Source of the DNA: Acidobacteriota bacterium
GTDB lineage: Bacteria; Acidobacteriota; Blastocatellia; UBA7656
DNA: 64,000 nt
NCBI GenBank assembly: GCA_040754075.1
Contig: JBFMDH010000002.1
Coordinates: 1-64,000, forward strand
Reading direction: 5' to 3'
Shown here: positions 9,097-17,628 of the stretch, in pieces
Layout: each line of letters begins with the position of its first letter
Numbering within the stretch: the first letter of the stretch is position 1
Translations under genes and position numbers: made by a program
Notes under the pieces: generated by a model
Databases searched by the model: none
The model's input: the letters and a program-made list of their open reading frames with translations, nothing else
Told to the model about the DNA's origin: nothing

Positions 9097-9103
9097 AACA
9101 GCT

Positions 9104-10600
9104 TTGAGCAAAAATTTCGATTTACAACTTTTCTTAGCCGAAGCAATCGAGCGCAAAAATGGTGTGTCGCTCTTTCAACAAATTTATGAAGGGTTGCGAC
9201 AGGCGATTTTGTTCCGGCGATTGCGCGTCGGTATGCGGTTGCCTCCAACTCGTCATTTGGCTCAAGAACTGAAAGTGTCGCGCAACACGGTGATGGGCGC
9301 TTTTGAGCAACTGATTGCCGAAGGTTATTTGACCGGAAAGCAAGGTTCGGGAACTTTCGTCGCCGAAGAATTGCCCGATGATTTATTGCAGGCGCGAGCG
9401 GAAAGCCTCAAAGTTCGTCCACAAAAAAACTCTGTTCGTAAGATTGCCAAACGGGGGAAATCGCTTTCCTACGCCGCTTTCAGCTTTTCAACGGAATCGA
9501 ACAAACCGCGCGCGTTTCAAACGGGTTTATCCGCCATTGATGAATTTCCTTTGGAGATTTGGGCGCGAATCGTCGCCAAGCGATTAAGAAAAATGCCCAG
9601 AACATTTTTGGATTACGGCGATTCGCTGGGCTTTCTTCCGCTTCGCGAAGCGATTGCCGAATATCTGACGGTATCGCGTGGCGCGCGTTGCGAAGCCAGC
9701 CAAATCATCATCGTCGCAGGCTCGCAGCAAGGTCTTGATTTGGCAGCGCGGGTTCTGCTTGATAAAGGCGATGAAGTTTGGATTGAAGACCCCAATTATC
9801 CGGGGGCGCACGGCGCGTTGCTTGGTGCGGGCGCAAAACTCGCGCCTGTTCCGATAGACGGCGAAGGCATCAATGTCAAAGCCGGAAAACAACGCGCAAA
9901 AAAGGCCTGCGCGGTTTACGTTACACCTTCTCATCAATTTCCTTTAGGTGTGGTAATGAGTTTATCGCGTCGGCTGGAACTTCTGGAATGGGCAAATCAA
10001 TCGTCGGCTTGGATTATTGAAGACGATTACGACAGCGAGTTTCGTTATAATGGAAAACCGTTAGCGGCTTTGCAAGGATTAGACAATCATAACCGCGTGA
10101 TTTATTTGGGGACATTTAGCAAAGTTCTTTTTCCTTCGCTTAGGTTAGGGTACTTGGTTGTGCCACCTGACTTGGTTGAGCCTTTCGGCAAAGCGCAAGC
10201 AATAACGATGTATCAAACGGCTTTGCTCGAACAAGTTGTTCTGACCGATTTCATTAACGCCGGATATTTCGGGCGACATGTGAGGCGAATGCGCGCGCTC
10301 TATGGTGAAAGGCAAGCGGCGTTAATTCAGGCGATTAGAAAAGACCTCCATGACTTTCTTGATGTGGAAGAAGATTCGGCAGGAATGCACTTGGTCGCTT
10401 GGTTAAAAGGAAACTTAAACGCGGTTGAGATCGCAGAGATGGCTTTACAAAACGGCGTTTATGTTTCGCCGATTTCGTTTTATTGCATCAAGGCAAAGTT
10501 GCGCGAAGGCATTTTGCTTGGTTACACCGGCATCAACCCAACAGAAATTCGCAGAGGCGCGAAGCGATTGCAAATGATTTTGCAGTCGCTGTCCAAGTAG
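9104..10600 (+). CDS. MocR/PdxR-family transcriptional regulator (GntR HTH fused to aminotransferase)
   Basis: This 498-residue protein starts at a TTG codon. Residues about 15-85 are a GntR-type winged helix-turn-helix ('LRVGMRLPPTRHLAQELKVSRNTVMGAFEQL', 'GYLTGKQGSGTFV'). The remainder is a fold-type I aminotransferase domain with 'GSQQGLDLAARVLLDKGDEVWIEDPNY', the Asp-Tyr pair 'IIEDDYDSEF' and the PLP-lysine motif 'YLGTFSKVLFPSLRLGY'. Such regulators bind PLP and often a second amine or amino acid to switch expression of a divergent gene. The divergent neighbour here is the MBL hydrolase, and repeated GCCAATTT boxes lie between them. No pyridoxine or GABA genes are nearby, so the physiological ligand is unknown. 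Confidence 0.9.
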   Translation: MSKNFDLQLFLAEAIERKNGVSLFQQIYEGLRQAILFRRLRVGMRLPPTRHLAQELKVSRNTVMGAFEQLIAEGYLTGKQGSGTFVAEELPDDLLQARAESLKVRPQKNSVRKIAKRGKSLSYAAFSFSTESNKPRAFQTGLSAIDEFPLEIWARIVAKRLRKMPRTFLDYGDSLGFLPLREAIAEYLTVSRGARCEASQIIIVAGSQQGLDLAARVLLDKGDEVWIEDPNYPGAHGALLGAGAKLAPVPIDGEGINVKAGKQRAKKACAVYVTPSHQFPLGVVMSLSRRLELLEWANQSSAWIIEDDYDSEFRYNGKPLAALQGLDNHNRVIYLGTFSKVLFPSLRLGYLVVPPDLVEPFGKAQAITMYQTALLEQVVLTDFINAGYFGRHVRRMRALYGERQAALIQAIRKDLHDFLDVEEDSAGMHLVAWLKGNLNAVEIAEMALQNGVYVSPISFYCIKAKLREGILLGYTGINPTEIRRGAKRLQMILQSLSK

Positions 10601-10710
10601 GCAGCCTCTGGCGGCGCAGCCTTTAGTTTGTCAGAGATGACCTCAGTCAGTTTGAACCGTCCTCACAAAAAGAAAATAGGGCACTTAAGAAGTATCGTTG
10701 TTATTAAAAG

Positions 10711-10762
10711 ATTGCCTGTAGCCAGTGGTTTCGCGCGCGCAAAACCACTGGCTACAGGCAAT
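10711..10762. repeat. 21-bp perfect inverted repeat with GC-repeat loop
   Basis: The arms 10711-10731 (beginning ATTGCCTGTAGCCAGTGG) and 10742-10762 are perfect complements separated by a 10-base CGCGCGCGCA loop. It lies in the gap between the convergent MocR-type and PQQ-propeller genes, so it may act as a bidirectional terminator, but neither side has a clear U-run. It looks like a REP-type intergenic palindrome. Confidence 0.8.
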
Positions 10763-10856
10763 GAACTAAGTAGGCAGGAAAAACTTCTTTGACAAAAACT
10801 ATTGGAATTTCTTAGGAAATTCGCGGTTTCGTGTCAAAGAACTTTTTCGGTTCTAC

Positions 10857-12356
10857 TTAATTTGCTGGTTTGGCTGCGGCTGGAGCAGAGGCTTTTTCCG
10901 ACAAAGCGAAAAGTTGGTTGCGGTTCATAATATAGAGCACGCCGTTTGCCGGAACCGGGCTGCTGTAAACGGAACTGCCCATATTGATTTCGGCAATCTG
11001 TTTTTTCTCTTTACCGGCTTGCAAGATGACCATATCGCCGTCTTCATCACCGAGATAAACTTTGCCGTCAATCACCACCGGCGAACCCCATACGGCAGCG
11101 AGCATATCGTGCACCCAGTAAGGCTTGCCGGTTGTGGCATCTACGCAATGCAGGAAGCCGCTGAAGTCTGCGTAATATAAAAGCCCATCGGCAATCGCGC
11201 CGGTTGAAATCGAACGCCGGATTTTATCGTAATGCCAGACCAGTCCGGTTTTGGTAATGTCGCCGCGTTTGGTCGGGTCGATGCAATAGAGATGACCGAC
11301 GCCTTCGCCGTGTTCGGGGTCTTGCCCGTTGGCAATGTAGACTTTGCCGTTCCAGATAATCGGCGTTGAAATCAATTCATTGCGGGTTTTCGGCCAGACC
11401 GAATCTTTCGGATTGGAATCGAATTCCCAGAGCTTTTTACCGGTCATCGCATCGAAACCGCGAATCCAGCCGTCGCCCTGTCCGTGAATGACCTGTAGGG
11501 TGTCGCCGATTTTGCCAACCGTAGGCGATGACCATTGCCCATGCAAAATTTTATCGCCAACCGAATTTTCATCTTCCCAAACGAGTTTGCCGGTCTTTTT
11601 GTTGATGGCAATCAAGGGCGGCGCTTTCGGCGAAGGAATGTTGACGTGGCTTTCATCCTGCCCGTTTGAGGTGCAGATATAAAGCAAATCGCCGTAAGCG
11701 ACCGGTGAAGCATTCGACATATTGTGCGGCTGCGAACCGACCTCTTCCATCATGTCAAATTTCCAGATGATGTCGGCGTCGAATTTACCTGTGAGTTTTT
11801 CCTCTTTGTAGGGTCCGTCGTTTTCATTATCGCGGAAACCTTCGGCATCGAGGCATATGACTTCGCAACGATTGGTCACGTAATAAAGGATTTTTCCTTC
11901 GACCAGCGGCGAAGAGCAGACGCCTTGAAAGGGCCAGTCGTTGACGCGCCCGGCAGGCAGTTTGTCATTGACCTGTTGCCAGAGGAATTCGCCTGTGGCT
12001 TCGCTGAAACACATCAACACGCCTTTGTCGCCGACGTTTTTCGAGTCACGCGGCGCTTCATTGTTGGTGCCGACATAAACCTGTCCACCGGCAACCACAG
12101 GGTTGCCGTAAGATTGCGAACCGAGCGCCGCCACCCATTTGACGTTGGTCTTTTTATTGACATCCCAACTGGTCGGCAAGCCTTTCATGTTGGAAACCAT
12201 GTTGCGGTCAGCCGTGCCGCCCCACATCGGCCAATCGCCAACGCCGGGGTCGGATGCCTGTACATTGTTTCCCGGTAAACGATTTCCCAGTTGACGAATT
12301 GTCAGTATTGCCAGCGCGCTCAGCGTAAACAACGCGATGGCGATGAGGTTTCTCAT
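10857..12356 (-). CDS. Membrane-anchored or secreted PQQ-like beta-propeller protein
   Basis: The ATG at 12356 begins MRNLIAIALFTLSALAILTIRQ, a signal peptide or N-terminal anchor. The frame extends 13 codons upstream, but that stretch is the translation of a GGCAAAA heptamer array. The 499-residue product contains repeated PQQ_2-type blades: 'GTADRNMVSNMKGLPTSWD', 'SPLVEGKILYYVTNRCEVICLDAE', 'MTGKKLWEFDSNPKD', 'GLLYYADFSGFLHCVDATTGKPYWVHD', 'YLGDEDGDMVIL'. These make an eight-bladed quinoprotein-alcohol-dehydrogenase-like propeller. The calcium/PQQ residues of true dehydrogenases are not evident, so it is more likely a non-enzymatic or BamB-like propeller. It follows a second propeller gene by about 35 bp. 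Confidence 0.82.
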   Translation of the reverse strand: MRNLIAIALFTLSALAILTIRQLGNRLPGNNVQASDPGVGDWPMWGGTADRNMVSNMKGLPTSWDVNKKTNVKWVAALGSQSYGNPVVAGGQVYVGTNNEAPRDSKNVGDKGVLMCFSEATGEFLWQQVNDKLPAGRVNDWPFQGVCSSPLVEGKILYYVTNRCEVICLDAEGFRDNENDGPYKEEKLTGKFDADIIWKFDMMEEVGSQPHNMSNASPVAYGDLLYICTSNGQDESHVNIPSPKAPPLIAINKKTGKLVWEDENSVGDKILHGQWSSPTVGKIGDTLQVIHGQGDGWIRGFDAMTGKKLWEFDSNPKDSVWPKTRNELISTPIIWNGKVYIANGQDPEHGEGVGHLYCIDPTKRGDITKTGLVWHYDKIRRSISTGAIADGLLYYADFSGFLHCVDATTGKPYWVHDMLAAVWGSPVVIDGKVYLGDEDGDMVILQAGKEKKQIAEINMGSSVYSSPVPANGVLYIMNRNQLFALSEKASAPAAAKPAN

Positions 12357-12391
12357 CACCTTTTGCTTTTTGCCTTTTGCCTTTTGCCTTT

Positions 12392-14680
12392 TCATTTGTT
12401 TGCCACCACCTTTATGTTATCGAAGAAAACTTCATTCGGGGCATCGGCATAGATGCCGGGACTGCCTTGTTTATTGGGAATGGGGTCGATTTGTTCGACC
12501 AGCCAACGGGTGGGTTCCGCTTCGCCGACCGCCCAGGCTTTGCCGCGCACGCGGGTTTTGCCGTCGGGCAGATTCTGCACTTCAAGTTTCAAGCGATACC
12601 ATTTATCGGCTTCCCATTTAAATGGCGCTTTCACGGTGCGTTTCTCTTCAATTTGCCAGGATTGCAAGCGGATTTCCTGACTGTTGCCAAACAGCACGAT
12701 TTCATAACGCTGAGCAACCACGCCGGCATCACCCATCTGACGACGTTTCATGGTTGCGCGAACATCGGCTTCAATCGTGTAGTTCGACCAGTTGGCTGCC
12801 CCCATCATTGCGCGTCCGCGTTTGAAAGCTGGCGGGGTGGGATTTTTAACCAAAACCTTATTGCCGTTTTCATCGCGTATCGAATACTTGCCGGTCGCAT
12901 TGATCCAGTGTTTGGGAATCACATCGCCTGCCGGAAAGCCGCTGAAATCTTCGGTAATCGGCAAAGGCGCAATGACGCGAACGCGCGAGATTCCGGTGAC
13001 GCCATCAACGGTGGCTTTCACCATGCCAGCTTGTGCCGTATCTTCGCTTGTCGCTGTGAATTGATTATTTGCAGCATTGCCTTTGAGTCCATCCAAAGCC
13101 CAGGTTGCGCCTTGCTCTTCGCGAATGAAACGACCGTGGTCATCGAATAAACGGACTTTGAATTTTGCGGTTTCGCCGGGTTTGATTAAAACGGCGGCTG
13201 GCACCACTTGCAGGTGCGCGACTTTTGCACCCGCAGGCGCATTCTCGGCTTGCAGCGCCGTCGCTTTGAAGGCTGCGGTTTTGCCTTTGCGCCCGATGCA
13301 ATAAATATTTTTAGTGGTAACCAGATAAACCCGACCATGCGAGAGCGCCACCGCAGAGATAATCTGTTCGTTCGAGGCAATCAGTTCATCGCCTTCGACG
13401 CTTTGCGTTTGTATGCGATCAACCGGTTCGAGTTCGATGGCGCTGAGAATCTGGCAACCGGTCGCGCCCGGTTTCAAAATAAAAAACTTGCCGTTTTCGG
13501 TGCCGACATAAAGTTTGCCGTCGCCATACGCCAGCGAAGCTTTTTGAATGGTGCCGAGGTTTTGCTCCCAGAGTTTGTTGCCGGTATTGGCGTCAAAAGC
13601 GAAGAGGTTCGCGCCGCCATCCACCTGATAGATGCGGTCATCGACGACAACCGGTGAAGCGGGACCGAGTTGAAAATTCTTCACCGCCCATTTGATTTGC
13701 TCTTTGCCGATAGCGCCTTTTGCCGTTGCATCAAGCGCCGCGAGTAATCCCATTTCATTGGTATCGAGGTTCTCTTCCTGATGCGAAACGATAGCCAGAT
13801 TGCCTTTCATCACCACACCGGGATTGACGCCGCGTTTGCTTGCCCCATAACTCCAGACCGGCTCGCCCGTGTTGACTTTAATGGCATTGATGGTGCCATC
13901 GCCTGCGCCGGCAATCATCAACCGCGTGCCTTCGATGGTTCTCACCACAGGCGTTGAATAAGTGGTATCGAACGGGCGTCCGCCGGGTGTGCTGATCCAC
14001 ACACATTCGCCTGTGCGTTTATCGAAAGCATAGTAACGATGGCGGCGTAGCGCCGTATCGCCCCAACCGTCAATGATGGTGCTGACAATCACGAGATTAC
14101 CTTCGATGATCGGCGAAACCGTGCGTCCGCCGTGGGTCGTCCAGGCGCCGAACTCTTCGGTCATCGAACGCGACCAGAGAAGTTTTCCGTCTTGTGAGAG
14201 CGCCACCAGTTCATTGCAGGCACCGAATGCATAAATGTTGCCGGTTTCCGGGTCTCCCGAAGGTGACGACCAGGCGATGCGGCGCGGCGGCACATCGGTT
14301 TGATAAACATTGAAGCGATATTCCCAGAGGGTTTTGCCGCTGTCCGCATCGAGACACATGACACGCTCCTGCATGGCAGCGCCTTCGCCTGCGGTGTTGA
14401 AAACGAAGACGCGGTTGCCCATGACAATGGGCGCGGAACGTCCGCCAAACGGCTGTTTCCAGACCAGGTTTTCGCCTTTCGGCGACCATTTTTCAGGCAA
14501 TCCGGTTTCCTGAGAGATGCCGTCGCGCGTCGGGCCGCGCCACTCTGCCCAATCGCTTCCGGCGCTGGTGCCGGCGGTCGCGCGTGTCGTTTGAGTGGGC
14601 TTTTGCGCTGATGTGACGCCGGAAGTGACGACGAGGATTGCTAAGAGGAATGCTAAAAATTTAGCCGTCTTGGTATGCAT
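12392..14680 (-). CDS. Secreted PQQ-like beta-propeller protein with C-terminal DUF1080-like domain
   Basis: This 762-residue protein has a signal peptide (residues 1-25). A propeller follows: 'WAEWRGPTRDGISQETGLPEKW', 'NRVFVFNTAGEG', 'MCLDADSGKTLWEYRFN', 'DGTINAIKVNTGEPVWSYG', 'NLFAFDANTGNKLWEQNLG', 'GKLYVGTENGKFFIL'. Residues about 495-570 look like an Ig-like strand domain, and the last about 180 residues resemble a concanavalin-like DUF1080 domain ('NYTIEADVRAT', 'EVFFDNIKVV') that often binds carbohydrate. The pairing with the downstream propeller suggests a two-gene operon of envelope or extracellular proteins. Catalytic quinoprotein residues were not recognised. Confidence 0.82.
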   Translation of the reverse strand: MHTKTAKFLAFLLAILVVTSGVTSAQKPTQTTRATAGTSAGSDWAEWRGPTRDGISQETGLPEKWSPKGENLVWKQPFGGRSAPIVMGNRVFVFNTAGEGAAMQERVMCLDADSGKTLWEYRFNVYQTDVPPRRIAWSSPSGDPETGNIYAFGACNELVALSQDGKLLWSRSMTEEFGAWTTHGGRTVSPIIEGNLVIVSTIIDGWGDTALRRHRYYAFDKRTGECVWISTPGGRPFDTTYSTPVVRTIEGTRLMIAGAGDGTINAIKVNTGEPVWSYGASKRGVNPGVVMKGNLAIVSHQEENLDTNEMGLLAALDATAKGAIGKEQIKWAVKNFQLGPASPVVVDDRIYQVDGGANLFAFDANTGNKLWEQNLGTIQKASLAYGDGKLYVGTENGKFFILKPGATGCQILSAIELEPVDRIQTQSVEGDELIASNEQIISAVALSHGRVYLVTTKNIYCIGRKGKTAAFKATALQAENAPAGAKVAHLQVVPAAVLIKPGETAKFKVRLFDDHGRFIREEQGATWALDGLKGNAANNQFTATSEDTAQAGMVKATVDGVTGISRVRVIAPLPITEDFSGFPAGDVIPKHWINATGKYSIRDENGNKVLVKNPTPPAFKRGRAMMGAANWSNYTIEADVRATMKRRQMGDAGVVAQRYEIVLFGNSQEIRLQSWQIEEKRTVKAPFKWEADKWYRLKLEVQNLPDGKTRVRGKAWAVGEAEPTRWLVEQIDPIPNKQGSPGIYADAPNEVFFDNIKVVANK

Positions 14681-14937
14681 AATATTTCATTAGCCTGTGA
14701 AAATTTAAGATAAAAAGCTTATGACTTTTGCCTCGCTTTTACAACGTCAAAACTGTCGGCTGGTAGTCCACTGGGGTTGACATTGCCTTGACCGCAATGA
14801 GTTCAAGATATTATTGTGCGCTTGTTTGCGTCAAGCTTAATACGCGAGAACAAATGTAATATTTGTGGCGTTATGTTGAACGCCGGTGCGATGCACCATT
14901 GCCCAGCCAAGCTTTAAGGATAGAAGGAGTCAAACAG

Positions 14938-15747
14938 ATGTTGAACTCACGCCTCGCCATTTTACTTTTTACCTTGTTGTTATCAACCATGACTTTTGCG
15001 CAGGACAAGACAGCGCAAAACACCGATGAAGATTTTTTTGCCGCTGCCAGGCGCGGCGATATTGCCGCAGTTAAAACCTTTTTAGATAAGGGTACGGATG
15101 TCAACACGAAAACCCGTTATGGCGCGACGGCGCTTTTTTACGCCTGCGACAGAGGCAATCTGGAATTGATTAAACTGCTTCTTGAACGTGGCGCTGACCC
15201 CAATGTAAAAGACACCTTTTATGGCGCAACCCCGATGACCTGGGCGGTCGATAAAGGGAATGTAGGGGCGGTAAAGCTGTTAATTGAAAAAGGCTCGAAA
15301 GAAAAGGATGCGGCGCTCGCTTTGGCTGTTGATAAAAGCTCGCCGGAACTCGTCAAAACCGTTTTGGACAAAGGCGGCGCATCTTCAGGCGCGATGACCA
15401 AAGCGATTACCAGAGCCAATGCCGATAATAAAACTGAGATTGCTGAAGCTTTGAAAAAAGCCGGCGCGGTGCCCTTTCAAACTATCGGTGATGAAGTGTT
15501 GAAAACTTATGCGGGCATGTATAAACACGAACAGGTTGGCGAATTGACCTTCACGGTAAAGGACGGAAAATTCGTCGGGCAGATCAAAGGGCAAGGCCCC
15601 TTTACAGTCGGCGCAATCAGCAAGACGACCTTCACGATTATCGAATTTGACGGCGCGACCTTTGAATTCAATTTGGAAAATGACAAAGCCACCGGCGTCA
15701 CCTTGAAACAGGGCGGCAGAACATTTCAGTTTAAAAAAATCGAATAA
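14938..15747 (+). CDS. Secreted ankyrin-repeat protein with C-terminal beta domain
   Basis: The ATG at 14938 is chosen for the AAGGAG site about 11 bases upstream and the signal peptide it opens (MLNSRLAILLFTLLLSTMTFAQ); the frame extends 25 codons further back. The 269-residue product has four ankyrin-type repeats, for example 'EDFFAAARRGDIAAVKTFLD', 'GATALFYACDRGNLELIKLL' and 'GATPMTWAVDKGNVGAVKLL'. A beta-rich C-terminal domain follows ('YAGMYKHEQVGELTFTVKDG'), similar to the small domains found in DUF3471-type beta-lactamase-related proteins. Ankyrin repeats mediate protein binding; no enzymatic function is evident. Confidence 0.85.
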   Translation: MLNSRLAILLFTLLLSTMTFAQDKTAQNTDEDFFAAARRGDIAAVKTFLDKGTDVNTKTRYGATALFYACDRGNLELIKLLLERGADPNVKDTFYGATPMTWAVDKGNVGAVKLLIEKGSKEKDAALALAVDKSSPELVKTVLDKGGASSGAMTKAITRANADNKTEIAEALKKAGAVPFQTIGDEVLKTYAGMYKHEQVGELTFTVKDGKFVGQIKGQGPFTVGAISKTTFTIIEFDGATFEFNLENDKATGVTLKQGGRTFQFKKIE

Positions 15748-15958
15748 AGTAAACTTGTCCGCAGGCGGGCGGAATACGTTGATGAGCGTACCCGCCCCTG
15801 ACTGTCTACCTCGTCATTAGAAGGCATTTCATTTCGCGCCTCGAAAAAAAATTTGGCACAATGCATAACGACAGTTTAAAAAGTTTTGTCAGAAGCGAGA
15901 TGTTTAAGCGCAAACTCGCTGACCAATTATGGTTTGGATAAGTAGGAGGTCACCGCTC

Positions 15959-17245
<1,287 letters not shown>

Positions 17246-17628
17246 AATTCATTGGTGTAAATCGCTAGTCTGCACCGGTTTTCAAATCACACGTTGCAAT
17301 TTCCTTTGGAGGTTGCCCTGACAATTGAATCCTCTCAAAGCTTCACCTGCCTAACCTGAAAGCGGCTTGTTTTTAGATGTATTTTTTGAAGCGTTACTAA
17401 AAAGGATATTGTTGTCCATTTGTCTTCATAGCGTAAAATTACCCTCAATCCCCAAGGTTCTCAGGCGCGAAATATCACCCGTAAGCCTGCGATAAGGTGT
17501 GTGAAATTACTCAAACAGGAAGTAATCAAGACCTGAAACTCCACAAATCGGTGCGGCATATTGATTGCACTGTCACCAGCCTTGAGTTCATAAATGCTCG
17601 ATTATTTTAATTTATAAAGGGAGTTCAT
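17246..17628. other. 383-bp intergenic region upstream of the nitric oxide reductase
   Basis: No open frame here resembles a protein. The stretch holds a possible sigma-54 promoter at 17554-17569 and a GTAATCAAGAC at 17522-17532 that fits the GT-N7-AC pattern bound by NorR-type activators, although it lies closer to the promoter than usual. A ribosome-binding site (AAAGGGAG) precedes the qNOR start. No terminator with a clear U-run was found for the EgtB-like gene. Confidence 0.5.
17554..17569 (+). promoter_or_regulatory. Candidate sigma-54 (-24/-12) promoter for qNOR
   Basis: CGGCATATTGATTGCA matches the sigma-54 consensus TGGCACRNNNNTTGCW at all defined positions except T1 to C and C6 to T, with the essential GG and GC dinucleotides 10 bases apart. 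It would place transcription start about 48 bases before the qNOR ATG. Nitric oxide-reduction genes in several bacteria are sigma-54/NorR controlled. The match is seen directly; function is inference. Confidence 0.45.
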
